From contig JAMPHH010000006.1 of NCBI GenBank assembly GCA_023663505.1, forward strand, positions 44,251-108,250: a stretch of DNA of 64,000 nucleotides, given 5' to 3'. Origin of the DNA: Muribaculum sp. (GTDB lineage: Bacteria > Bacillota > Clostridia > Lachnospirales > Lachnospiraceae). Position 1 is the first letter of the stretch, and every line of letters begins with the position of its first letter. Position numbers and translations under genes: made by a program. The notes below the pieces were generated by a model. It was not told where the DNA came from and ran no database searches. It saw nothing but the letters and a program-made list of their open reading frames with translations. Positions 34,716 through 43,198 of the stretch are shown in pieces.

Positions 34716-34859
34716 ATGAAGCATATTAAGACTTTGAATACCAGAGATTTAAAGGAATCCATGAAAAAGGGCGGATGCGGCGAGTGCCAAACATCTTGTC
34801 AGTCCGCATGCAAGACTTCCTGCACCGTAGGAAATCAGCATTGCGAGAAGATTAAATAG
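34716..34859 (+). CDS. scfA: SCIFF peptide (six Cys in forty-five residues)
   Basis: A 47-residue ribosomal peptide, MKHIKTLNTRDLKESMKKGG followed by a Cys-rich end with Cys at 21, 24, 28, 32, 36 and 43 and the GCGECQTSCQSACKTSC core. This is the nearly universal SCIFF peptide of Clostridia. The known maturase reaction installs a Cys-to-Thr thioether bridge (a ranthipeptide). Its biological role is unresolved. AAGGAGG (34700-34706) and a consensus promoter show high expression potential. The maturase gene follows, separated by an unusual repeat array instead of the short gap normally seen. Confidence 0.97.
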   Translation: MKHIKTLNTRDLKESMKKGGCGECQTSCQSACKTSCTVGNQHCEKIK

Positions 34860-34889
34860 TCAGATGTCAATACTATAAGACTGGCGATA

Positions 34890-34915
34890 AGCAGCGAGTT
34901 TATTCGCTGCTTTCG
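34890..34915 (+). terminator. Hairpin after scfA
   Basis: AGCAGCGA (34890-34897) pairs with TCGCTGCT (34904-34911), followed by TTCGTTGTG. It may terminate or attenuate the short scfA transcript before the maturase gene, and it resembles a degenerate zeroth copy of the 37-base repeats that follow. Confidence 0.5.
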
Positions 34916-34922
34916 TTGTGTT

Positions 34923-35141
34923 ACAATAAGCAGACTTGCGAAGCGCGGCTGCGTTGATACAATAAGCAGACCTGTGAAGCATGGCTGCGTTTGATACAAT
35001 AAGCAGACTTGCGAAGCATGGCTGCGTTTGATACAATAAGCAGACTTGCGAAGCATGGCTGCGTTTGATACAATAAGCAGACTTGCGAAGCATGGCTGCG
35101 TTTGATACAATAAGCAGACTTGCGAAGCATGGCTGCGTTTG
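34923..35141. repeat. Array of six 37-bp tandem repeats between scfA and scfB
   Basis: Consensus unit ACAATAAGCAGACTTGCGAA followed by GCATGGCTGCGTTTGAT. Copies are at 34923-34958 (36 bases), 34959-34995, 34996-35032, 35033-35069, 35070-35106 and 35107-35141 (tail diverged). Copies 3-5 are identical, indicating recent expansion. Each unit can fold as GCAG..CTT-GCG-AAG..CTGC. There are no spacers, so it is not CRISPR. Each unit also contains an ATG opening a 16-codon frame, MAAFDTISRLAKHGCV. The array plus the hairpin at 34890 fill the 305-base gap. Confidence 0.9.
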
Positions 35142-35164
35142 TTAGTATGGACGAAAGGAAACCC

Positions 35165-36559
35165 ATGATACATCAATATAAAAGTAATGGCTATAACATC
35201 GTCATGGACGTCAACAGCGGTTCTGTGCATGTGGTGGACGATATCGTGTATGATATGATCTCACTGGTGGAGCCTTTGGTGAACGAGGGAATCAAAGATG
35301 CGCCTACTATCCGCGCGGCAATTTTGAATCTGGCTAACCTCCCCTACCCCGAGGAGGAGATCTGCGAGGCGGTGGACGAGGTGTTGGAGTTGGAGCGTGA
35401 GGGACAGCTTTTTGCCCCGGATATCTATGAGGATTACATTTTTGACTTTAAGAATCGCCAGACGGTGGTGAAGGCGTTGTGTCTGCACATTGCCCATGAC
35501 TGCAACCTGTCATGCAAATACTGCTTTGCCGAGGAAGGGGAATACCACGGCAAAAGAGAGCTCATGAGCTTTGAGGTGGGCAGGAAGGCGTTGGATTTTC
35601 TGGTGGCGAGCTCGGGGAATCGCGTGAATCTGGAGGTGGACTTCTTTGGCGGCGAGCCGCTGATGAACTGGGACGTGGTGAAACGTCTCGTGGAGTACGG
35701 CAGGAGCATCGAGGAGGCGAACAACAAAAGGTTCCGTTTCACCCTGACGACCAACGGCGTGCTGCTCGATGACGAGATTTTGGAGTTTGTCAACCGTGAG
35801 ATGGCGAACGTGGTGTTGAGCATTGACGGGCGCAGGGAGGTGCATGACAGGATGCGGCCCTTCCGGGGCGGTCAGGGCAGTTATGATATGATTGTTCCCA
35901 AGTTCCAAAGGGTGGCGGAGAGCCGCGGGCAGATGAATTATTACGTGCGGGGAACCTTCACGCATCACAACTTGGATTTTGCGGAGGACGTGCTGCACTT
36001 GGCGGATCTGGGATTTCAACAGATCTCCGTGGAGCCCGTGGTGGCAAAGCCGACGGACGATTATGCGATCGTGGAATCTGATATTCCCAGACTGCTTGAG
36101 GAATATGACAGACTGGCGGCGGAAATGCTTCGACGAAAAAAAGAGGGACATGCTTTTAATTTCTTTCATTTTATGATAGACTTGCAGGGAGGGCCTTGTG
36201 TGGCAAAGCGTCTGTCCGGCTGTGGCTCGGGCACGGAATATCTGGCGGTGACGCCTTGGGGCGACCTATATCCCTGTCATCAGTTTGTGGGAGACGAGAA
36301 ATTTCTCATGGGCAATGTGGACACGGGAATCGTGAGGAAGGATATTCAGGACGAGTTCAAGTGCTGCAATGTCTATGCAAAGGATAAATGTAAGAAATGC
36401 TTTGCAAAGTTTTATTGCAGCGGTGGCTGTGCCGCCAATGCTTATAATTTTCACGGCGATATCAAGGACGCCTATGATATCGGATGTGAGCTGCAAAGAA
36501 AGCGTATCGAATGCGCCATTATGCTGAAGGCGGCAGAGGCTGATGAGGAAACAATATAA
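35165..36559 (+). CDS. scfB: SCIFF radical-SAM maturase (thioether-forming)
   Basis: 464 residues. The radical-SAM motif CNLSCKYC (about 113-120) is preceded by an N-terminal peptide-binding (RRE-like) region and followed by FFGGEPLMNW. The C-terminal SPASM-type domain has many Cys (about 345-442, including CGSGTEYLAVTPWGDLYPCH and CKKCFAKFYCSGGC) for auxiliary Fe-S clusters. This enzyme forms the thioether cross-link in SCIFF. Upstream in-frame codons reach into the repeat array, but ATG 35165 alone has a site (GAAAGGAA). It is followed by secDF after 38 bases. Confidence 0.96.
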   Translation: MIHQYKSNGYNIVMDVNSGSVHVVDDIVYDMISLVEPLVNEGIKDAPTIRAAILNLANLPYPEEEICEAVDEVLELEREGQLFAPDIYEDYIFDFKNRQTVVKALCLHIAHDCNLSCKYCFAEEGEYHGKRELMSFEVGRKALDFLVASSGNRVNLEVDFFGGEPLMNWDVVKRLVEYGRSIEEANNKRFRFTLTTNGVLLDDEILEFVNREMANVVLSIDGRREVHDRMRPFRGGQGSYDMIVPKFQRVAESRGQMNYYVRGTFTHHNLDFAEDVLHLADLGFQQISVEPVVAKPTDDYAIVESDIPRLLEEYDRLAAEMLRRKKEGHAFNFFHFMIDLQGGPCVAKRLSGCGSGTEYLAVTPWGDLYPCHQFVGDEKFLMGNVDTGIVRKDIQDEFKCCNVYAKDKCKKCFAKFYCSGGCAANAYNFHGDIKDAYDIGCELQRKRIECAIMLKAAEADEETI

Positions 36560-36597
36560 ATTTTAAGAAAGCTTTATAAAAGAAAGGACAAGAGAAA

Positions 36598-38871
36598 ATG
36601 AAAAAGAGCAAAGCAATTGCAATTCTGCTCTGCGCAGTTCTGCTCCTCGCGGGAATAACCTATGTGGATATTTTTGGCGTGGGTGAGGACAAGGCGGGCA
36701 GCGCGTCGGACATTAAGCTGGGGCTTGATCTGGCAGGAGGCGTGAGCATCACCTATCAGGTGGTGGGAGACGAGGAACCCAGTGCAGCGGATATGGCGGA
36801 GACGATCAACAAGCTGCAAAAGCGTGTGGAAAGGTACAGCACGGAGGCATTGGTCTACAAGGAGGGCGCGGACAGGATCAATATCGAGATCCCCGGCGTC
36901 AGTGATGCCAATGCGATCCTGCAGGAGCTTGGAAGACCCGGCGCCCTTTACTTTATCGCGCATGTGGATTCGGAAGGCAATGAGAATTATTCCATGCAGA
37001 TGGTTACAGGGGCGGACGGAAGCGCTGGTTACAGCTATATGTTAAACAAGTCCATAGAGGAGCTGGAGGCGGACGGTTCTATCGTGCTTCTGGGAACCGA
37101 CGTGAAGGACGCGCAGGCGGGCTCACAGAGGGACGCCATGCAGAATTCGCAGTTTGTGGTTAATCTGACCCTTACAGATGAGGGTACCCAGAAATTTGCC
37201 GAGGCGACAAGGCAGGCATATGAGAGAAATAACGATACGATCGCTATTTATTATGATGGAGAATTTGTCAGCGTTCCCGGGGTGCAGGCTATTATCACCA
37301 ACGGAACGGCACAGATTGACGGTATGGCGGGAATCGAGGAGGCGGAGTCTCTGGCGTCCACCATTCGTATCGGTGGCTTGAATCTGGAGCTGGAGGAGCT
37401 GCATTCCAAGGTGGTGGGCGCACAGCTTGGCGTTGAGGCAATATCCACCAGTCTGAAGGCGGGCGCGATCGGACTGGCTATCGTGATCGTATTCATGATC
37501 GCTGTCTATTTTATCGCAGGTCTCGCTTCCGCACTGGGGCTTGCACTCTATGTTGCGATTATCGTTCTGCTGCTCACGGGCTTTAACGACGTGATCACCC
37601 TGACGCTCTCGGGCGTGGCAGGTATCATTCTTTCGATTGGTATGGCGGTGGACGCTAACGTGATCATCTTTGCACGTATTCGTGAGGAGCTGGCGACCGG
37701 TAAGTCCGTGCAGAGTGCCATCAAGATTGGTTTTGACAAAGCGTTATCCGCGATCGTGGACGGCAATATCACCACCCTGATCGCGGCGGGTGTGTTGTTC
37801 TTCTTGGCGCCCGGCACTATCAAGGGCTTTGCCCAGACGTTGGCTCTCGGTATCGTGCTTTCCATGTTCACGGCTCTGGTGATCACCAGATGGATCTTAG
37901 ACGCGCTCTATGCGATAGGATTCAAGGACGCCAAGTGGTACGGTGTGGCGAAGGATAGGACTCCGATCAATTTCCTGTCCAAGAAGGCTGTGTTCTTTGG
38001 TATTTCCATAGCAATCATTGCCGCGGGCTTTGTGGTGATGGGCGTTCATATGGCAAACGGTGATGACGCTTTGAATTACAGCTTGGAATTCAAGGGCGGC
38101 ACGGCGACCAATGTAACCTTCAACGAGGCGATGTCCCTTCAGGACGCGACGGATACCGTGGTTCCCGTGATCGAGGATGTGACGGGAAGCGCAGTACAGG
38201 TACAGACAGTGCAGGAGTCAAGTGAGATCATCTTTAAGACCAACAGCCTGTCGGTGGAGCAGAGAGAGGCGTTGAACGAGGCATTGATCGAGAACTTTGG
38301 CGTGGACGAGTCCATGATCACCTCCGAGACCATCAGCTCCACTATCAGCAACGAGATGAAAAGCGATACCATCATCGCGGTGGTTGTGGCGATTATCTGT
38401 ATGCTGATCTATATCAGGGTAAGATTTAAGGATCTTCGATTTGGCGTCAGCAGTATCGTCGCACTTGTGCATGATGTGTTGGTGGTAATCGCGTTCTATG
38501 CGGTGGCGAGAGTGTCCGTGGGCAATACCTTTATCGCGTGTATGCTGACTATCGTAGGTTATTCAATTAACGCGACGATCGTTATCTTCGACCGTGTGCG
38601 TGAAAATATGGCAGTCATGGGCTCCAAGGACGATCTGCGGGACGTGGTGAACAAGAGCATCACCCAGACACTGACCAGAAGTATTTTTACCTCGCTGACC
38701 ACGTTTATCATGGTGGCATGTCTGTATGTATTGGGCGTGACCAGTATTCAGGATTTTGCCCTGCCTCTCATGGTGGGTATTATCTGCGGCGCTTATTCTT
38801 CCATATGTATCACGGGTGCGCTGTGGTATGTGCTGAGAAAGAAATTCCCGCCCAAGGCGGCTGCGAAGTAA
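36598..38871 (+). CDS. secDF: Fused SecDF protein translocase subunit
   Basis: 757 residues, SecD and SecF in one chain. There is a first N-terminal helix, a periplasmic P1 domain with the conserved DLAGGVSI, then SecD helices with GMAVDANVIIFARIREE (about 345-361). The SecF half begins about 455, with LEFKGGT and helices containing GYSINATIVIFDRVRE (about 660-675). SecDF uses the proton or sodium gradient to pull secreted proteins through SecYEG. AGAAAGGA precedes the ATG. Its place directly after the SCIFF maturase is a recurrent arrangement, and a hairpin terminator follows. Confidence 0.97.
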   Translation: MKKSKAIAILLCAVLLLAGITYVDIFGVGEDKAGSASDIKLGLDLAGGVSITYQVVGDEEPSAADMAETINKLQKRVERYSTEALVYKEGADRINIEIPGVSDANAILQELGRPGALYFIAHVDSEGNENYSMQMVTGADGSAGYSYMLNKSIEELEADGSIVLLGTDVKDAQAGSQRDAMQNSQFVVNLTLTDEGTQKFAEATRQAYERNNDTIAIYYDGEFVSVPGVQAIITNGTAQIDGMAGIEEAESLASTIRIGGLNLELEELHSKVVGAQLGVEAISTSLKAGAIGLAIVIVFMIAVYFIAGLASALGLALYVAIIVLLLTGFNDVITLTLSGVAGIILSIGMAVDANVIIFARIREELATGKSVQSAIKIGFDKALSAIVDGNITTLIAAGVLFFLAPGTIKGFAQTLALGIVLSMFTALVITRWILDALYAIGFKDAKWYGVAKDRTPINFLSKKAVFFGISIAIIAAGFVVMGVHMANGDDALNYSLEFKGGTATNVTFNEAMSLQDATDTVVPVIEDVTGSAVQVQTVQESSEIIFKTNSLSVEQREALNEALIENFGVDESMITSETISSTISNEMKSDTIIAVVVAIICMLIYIRVRFKDLRFGVSSIVALVHDVLVVIAFYAVARVSVGNTFIACMLTIVGYSINATIVIFDRVRENMAVMGSKDDLRDVVNKSITQTLTRSIFTSLTTFIMVACLYVLGVTSIQDFALPLMVGIICGAYSSICITGALWYVLRKKFPPKAAAK

Positions 38872-38910
38872 GCAGGAAAGCTTGTGCTGTATAGAGGTTT
38901 GATGATGTAT

Positions 38911-38945
38911 GGGTCTGTGGTCGGAATGACAACAGACCCTTCGTT
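38911..38945 (+). terminator. Terminator after secDF
   Basis: GGGTCTGT (38911-38918) pairs with ACAGACCC (38932-38939), followed by TTCGTT. Confidence 0.6.
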
Positions 38946-38969
38946 ATAGAGAATATTAAGGAGAATGCT

Positions 38970-39824
38970 ATGAGTAGGGAAAAGAATGTTGAAATTTTTA
39001 ATGACACAGAGCGGTTGTGCAGGGAGAATCAGATATTGCGCAGGGCTGTGGAGCAGTCAAGTCGAGGGCAGTATGTCTTGTTGGAGACGGACGAATTGAA
39101 GGCGGAGGAGGGGCATCGCTTTACGGAAGCGGCAAAGATCATCGTGTCGGGGAAAAGGAGTCTCGAGGCGGCGGGTGCATACAGGGACATGAAGGTGTGC
39201 GTACACAACTTTGCCTCCGCCACGAATCCGGGCGGTGGCGTCACCAAGGGCTCCAATGCGCAGGAGGAGGCAATCTGTCGCTGCAGCACGCTATATTTTA
39301 ACATCAATGAGGACAAGGTGCGCAATACTTTTCACAGCAGACACAAATCACTGTTAAAGGCAGGCAATCTGAACGCGGCATACAATGACGACTGCATCTA
39401 TACGCCCAGAGTGATAGTGTTTAAGACGGATACGGCGGAGCCGAGGCTGATGCCCGAGAAGGATTGGTATCATGTGGACGTGATCACCTGCGCGGCACCC
39501 AATCTTCGGGAGAATCCCAGTAATCAGATGAATCCGAATTCCGGAAGGCAACAGCTAAGACTGAAGGACAGCGAGCTAAAGAAGCTCCATATCAAGCGCA
39601 TGGGCAGGATACTCGAGCTTGCCAAGAAGGAGCGTGAGGACGTGGTCATTCTCGGGGCGTTTGGCTGCGGTGCCTTTATGAATCCGCCAAGGGTGGTCGC
39701 GGAGGCGATGGCGGCGGTTTTGGAGCAATACAAGTATGATTTTAAGACCATAGAGTTCGCGGTGTACTGTGCTCCGGGGCGGAGTGAGAATTATGATGCT
39801 TTTCGCAGAGTCTTGGGAAGGTGA
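38970..39824 (+). CDS. TIGR02452 protein, microbial PARG-like ADP-ribose glycohydrolase
   Basis: 284 residues. The PARG catalytic signature is visible as NPGGGVTKGSNAQEEAICR (about 86-104), with GGG and the QEE catalytic glutamates, and GAFGCGAFMNPP near 228-239 forms the other macrodomain loop. TIGR02452/DUF2263 proteins are related to bacterial poly(ADP-ribose) glycohydrolase, which removes ADP-ribose chains from targets. The natural substrate here is unknown. ATG 38970 has TAAGGAGAA upstream. It stands alone between secDF and recJ. Confidence 0.9.
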   Translation: MSREKNVEIFNDTERLCRENQILRRAVEQSSRGQYVLLETDELKAEEGHRFTEAAKIIVSGKRSLEAAGAYRDMKVCVHNFASATNPGGGVTKGSNAQEEAICRCSTLYFNINEDKVRNTFHSRHKSLLKAGNLNAAYNDDCIYTPRVIVFKTDTAEPRLMPEKDWYHVDVITCAAPNLRENPSNQMNPNSGRQQLRLKDSELKKLHIKRMGRILELAKKEREDVVILGAFGCGAFMNPPRVVAEAMAAVLEQYKYDFKTIEFAVYCAPGRSENYDAFRRVLGR

Positions 39825-39959
39825 GCAAGACTGAAAGTCAATAACACCAATGCAGGCAACGGGGTATTGAGCCTCGCGGCATTCGTCAGACCAATTTCAT
39901 TGGTTTAATGTTCGTGCAAGCACCGACACAAGTTGCTTATGCGCAGAAATGGGGATTAG

Positions 39960-41750
39960 ATGGAAAAATGGTATGTAGCCGCAAAGAAGGCGGATTTTGA
40001 CAAATGGGGGCAGGAGTTCCACATCAGCCCCGTACTGGCGCGCGTCATCAGGAATCGCGACCTTACGGACGAGGCGCAGGTGCGCCGATTCCTATATGGT
40101 GCCTTGGAGGACTGTTATTCCCCATGGCTCTTAAAGGACATGGACAAGGCGGTGGAAGTGTTGCTCGACGCCTTGGAGCAGGACAAAAGCATTCGCGTGA
40201 TAGGGGATTATGACGTGGACGGCATTTGCTCCGCTTATATATTGACGAAGGGCTTGAGATGTCTGGGTGCGAAGGCGGACACGGCGATTCCCCACCGTAT
40301 CCGCGACGGGTATGGGCTGAATGACCATTTGATAGAGATGGCAAAGGAGGACGGGGTGGAGCTGATCATCACCTGCGACAACGGAATTGCCGCGGCGCAG
40401 CAGATTGAGCTGGCGGCGTCTTTGGGAATCGACGTGATCGTGACGGATCATCATGAGGTGCCTTATGTGACGGAGGAGAGTGTGAGTCCGACCCGCAGGG
40501 AGCTGCTGCCGCCTGCCCTCGCGGTGGTAGACCCCAAGCGGGCGGATTGCGGCTATCCCTTCAAGGACATCTGCGGCGGTGTGGTGGCTTACAAATTTAT
40601 GCAGGCGGTACTGGAACGCATACAGCAGGAGTCGGGGAAGGCAGGCGGAACGCTTGCCGACGCCATGGAGGAACTGTTGGAGTTTGCGGCGTTTGCCACG
40701 GTCTGCGATGTGATGGAGTTGAAGGACGAGAATCGGATCATCGTGAAGGAGGGCTTGAAACGATTGCGAAACAGCCGGAACCTCGGGCTGACCGCGCTGA
40801 TGGAGGTAAACGGTCTGGAGCCTGCCAAGCTCTCCGCCTACCATTTGGGATTTGTGCTGGGTCCCTGTCTCAATGCTACGGGGCGTTTGGACACGGCGAA
40901 GCGGGCATTGGAGCTCTTGCAGAGCGACACTAAGGGGGAGGCGATGAATGCTGCGAGGGAATTGACGGAGCTGAACAACAGCCGCAAGAACCTGACGCTG
41001 CAGGGAGTGGAGCAGGCGGAAAGCTATATCAGGGAGCGGCATATGGAGGAAGATAAGGTTCTTGTTGTCTATCTTCCCGAGGTGCATGAGAGTCTGGCGG
41101 GAATTATTGCAGGGCGGATACGCGAGCATTATAACCGCCCCACGTTCATTCTCACCAAGGGGGAGGAGGGGGTCAAGGGCTCAGGACGCTCCATTGACAG
41201 CTATCATATGTTTGACGCCATGACGCAGGTACAGCACCTTTTTACAAAGTATGGCGGACACAAGCTGGCGGCGGGACTCTCCATGGAGGAGGAAAACGTG
41301 GAAAAGCTGCGGGAGGTATTGAATGAAAAATGCCGTCTGACCGAGGAGGATTTTGTTCCCAAGGTACATATTGACGTTCCCATGCCCCTTGCATATGCCA
41401 ATGAGAAGCTTGCGGAGGAGCTGGAGCTCTTAGAGCCCTTCGGGGTGGGGAATCCCAAGCCCTTGTTTGCCCAAAAGGACCTAATCTTCCTGTCAGGCTT
41501 TAAGATGGGGGCTAATCAAACGAGCGCCCGCTTTCGGGTGCGGACGCCGGAGGGCGGAACGGAGCAGCTCGTGATGTTTCGGAATTTAGATGTATTTGAG
41601 GGATTTTTGAACGAAAAATACGGTGCGGGCAGTGCGACGCGGCTTTTTGAAGGCGACGGGGATTTTGCGGTGTCCGTGGTGTATCAGCTTGGGTTAAATA
41701 CCTATCGGGGCAGGACGGAGAAACAGTTGGTCATACAGCATTATTGTTGA
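39960..41750 (+). CDS. recJ: Single-stranded-DNA-specific 5'-3' exonuclease RecJ
   Basis: 596 residues. DHH-family motifs are in order: GDYDVDGICSAY (about 82-93), VTDHHE (about 161-166) and the DHHA1 motif GSGRSI (about 407-412), then an OB-fold C-terminal region. RecJ degrades single-stranded DNA in recombination, mismatch and excision repair; the metal-binding Asp and His residues are all visible. Start ATG 39960 has only a weak GGGGA site. The 135-base gap before it holds a small hairpin ACCAAT-TTC-ATTGGT near 39890. Confidence 0.96.
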   Translation: MEKWYVAAKKADFDKWGQEFHISPVLARVIRNRDLTDEAQVRRFLYGALEDCYSPWLLKDMDKAVEVLLDALEQDKSIRVIGDYDVDGICSAYILTKGLRCLGAKADTAIPHRIRDGYGLNDHLIEMAKEDGVELIITCDNGIAAAQQIELAASLGIDVIVTDHHEVPYVTEESVSPTRRELLPPALAVVDPKRADCGYPFKDICGGVVAYKFMQAVLERIQQESGKAGGTLADAMEELLEFAAFATVCDVMELKDENRIIVKEGLKRLRNSRNLGLTALMEVNGLEPAKLSAYHLGFVLGPCLNATGRLDTAKRALELLQSDTKGEAMNAARELTELNNSRKNLTLQGVEQAESYIRERHMEEDKVLVVYLPEVHESLAGIIAGRIREHYNRPTFILTKGEEGVKGSGRSIDSYHMFDAMTQVQHLFTKYGGHKLAAGLSMEEENVEKLREVLNEKCRLTEEDFVPKVHIDVPMPLAYANEKLAEELELLEPFGVGNPKPLFAQKDLIFLSGFKMGANQTSARFRVRTPEGGTEQLVMFRNLDVFEGFLNEKYGAGSATRLFEGDGDFAVSVVYQLGLNTYRGRTEKQLVIQHYC

Positions 41751-41785
41751 CATTGCTATTCATGTCGGTATGCATTAGGATATGC

Positions 41786-41814
41786 TTGTTATTATTCCAA
41801 AGTCGGAATATAAT
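41786..41814 (+). promoter_or_regulatory. Promoter with internal palindromic operator
   Basis: TTGTTA (41786-41791), 17-base spacer, perfect TATAAT (41809-41814). A perfect inverted repeat TATTCC-AAAGTC-GGAATA fills most of the spacer (about 41793-41810), where a repressor would block polymerase. It would drive the remnant and yhcG genes downstream. Confidence 0.55.
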
Positions 41815-41929
41815 ATATTTTAAGCTTAGGCTGCGAATGTGGAGGACTATATGGAATATTTAACAGGAGCGCAAAAAAACGATTGACTTATGATATGGCA
41901 AAAAACAAACGAATGAGGAGAAATTATAA

Positions 41930-42080
41930 ATGGCAGGTTCAGCGATAGATGTGATGAAAGCCTTTGACACTGCGCGAGGAGTTGGAGGCTAGATTTATCG
42001 AGTTGGAAAAGTCGGTTAGTGAACGGGTGGAGAAGTTGTTTGGAAGAAATGGTAAAAGTGTTGATAAAAATTTTCTTTAA
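41930..42080 (+). pseudogene. Frameshifted small coiled-coil gene
   Basis: From ATG 41930 (GAGGAG 9 bases upstream) the frame reads MAGSAIDVMKAFDTA and stops soon after. One frame over, the sequence continues plausibly as LREELEARFIELEKSV, then SERVEKLFGRNGKSVDKNFL, ending at TAA 42078. The two halves join naturally near 41973, so a one-base indel seems to have split a roughly 50-residue coiled-coil protein. I do not recognise the family. It sits directly upstream of yhcG. A sequencing error is the alternative. Confidence 0.5.
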
Positions 42081-42142
42081 GTATGTGTGGGTGTTGTTTG
42101 AGGCGGTGGAAATGGAATAAATGCAGGATAAGGAGACAAAAT

Positions 42143-43198
42143 ATGGATGAACTGATATTGCAAGGGCATAATGCTCCAGATCGGGGTGAGATGAATTTGT
42201 TGAATGATATTTGTGCCATCGTGGATTCTGCCAGAAATAGTGTCGCAAAACAAGCAAATATAGAGATCGCTTTGATGAATTGGCATATTGGAGAGCGAAT
42301 TAATAGGGAAATCCTTGGTAATATGCGGGCGGAATATGGAAAGCAGATTGTGTCGCGACTGGCGACACAGTTGAAAGAAACTTATGGCGGAAGCAATTTT
42401 AATGTGAGGAATCTAAGACGCATGATGCAGTTTGCGACTGAATTCCCAGACACTGAAATTGTGTCGCAGTTGGCGACACAATTAAGTTGGTCACATTTTG
42501 TTGAGGTTCTTCCGTTAAAGGAACCTTTGAAGAGGGAGTTTTATCTTACGATTGCTGCCAGTGAACATTGGAGTCGTAACCTCATGAGGGAAAAAATTGA
42601 CGGGATGCTCTATGAACGAACTGCAATAAGCGGAAAGCCAGAAGAAATGATATCCAAGGAACTTTCTGATTTGCGAGACAATAATATCGTGACCCCAGAC
42701 TTGGTTTTTAAGGATCCATATTTTCTTGATTTTACCGGGCTGACAGGGTTTTATAGCGAGAAGGATTTGGAAGATGTGCTTATTTCTCGACTGGAAAAAT
42801 TTTTAATTGAACTTGGAAACGGATTTTCTTTTGTTGCAAGACAGAAACGGATGATAATTGACGGGGAAGATTTTTATCTGGATTTATTATTTTTTCATAG
42901 AAAACTTCATAGGTTAATCGCTGTTGACCTGAAAACCAGAAAGTTTAGGGCACAGGATAAGGGGCAGATGGAATTATATCTTCGGTATCTTGATAAATAT
43001 GAGAAAGAACCGGGCGAAGAAAGTCCGCTTGGAATGCTGCTTTGTTTAGAAGGTAGTGATGAACAGATAGAACTTCTCCAGCTTGATGAGGCGGGGATTA
43101 AGGTTGCGAGATATTTTACGGAATTACCATCAAAGGATGTATTGAAGAAATATATTGCCCAGCAGAAATCTATAGCAGAGAAAAGGCTGGAAAAATAA
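42143..43198 (+). CDS. yhcG: YhcG/DUF1016 PDDEXK-type nuclease-domain protein
   Basis: 351 residues. An N-terminal helical DUF1016 domain (about 20-150; IEIALMNWHIGERINREIL) is followed by a PDDEXK-like nuclease domain, with the acidic and Lys residues in YLDLLFFHRKLHRLIAVDLK (about 235-254). The family's usual D..ExK core appears here as D..DLK, as in many members. YhcG genes are frequent companions of type I restriction-modification genes. ATG 42143 has AAGGAG upstream. Its stop overlaps where an hsdS start would be. Base composition is AT-rich compared with the flanking recJ and murE, suggesting acquisition. Confidence 0.88.
   Translation: MDELILQGHNAPDRGEMNLLNDICAIVDSARNSVAKQANIEIALMNWHIGERINREILGNMRAEYGKQIVSRLATQLKETYGGSNFNVRNLRRMMQFATEFPDTEIVSQLATQLSWSHFVEVLPLKEPLKREFYLTIAASEHWSRNLMREKIDGMLYERTAISGKPEEMISKELSDLRDNNIVTPDLVFKDPYFLDFTGLTGFYSEKDLEDVLISRLEKFLIELGNGFSFVARQKRMIIDGEDFYLDLLFFHRKLHRLIAVDLKTRKFRAQDKGQMELYLRYLDKYEKEPGEESPLGMLLCLEGSDEQIELLQLDEAGIKVARYFTELPSKDVLKKYIAQQKSIAEKRLEK

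Noticed and set aside
34923..35141. 37-bp repeats as a CRISPR array
   Set aside because: Units are directly adjacent with no spacers and there are no cas genes nearby.
34835..35230. Minus-strand reading frames through the 37-bp array encoding repeated ASQVCLLYQ-type peptides
   Set aside because: They exist only because the repeat has no stop in those frames. There is no ribosome binding site or promoter, and the peptide changes frame with each 37-base unit.
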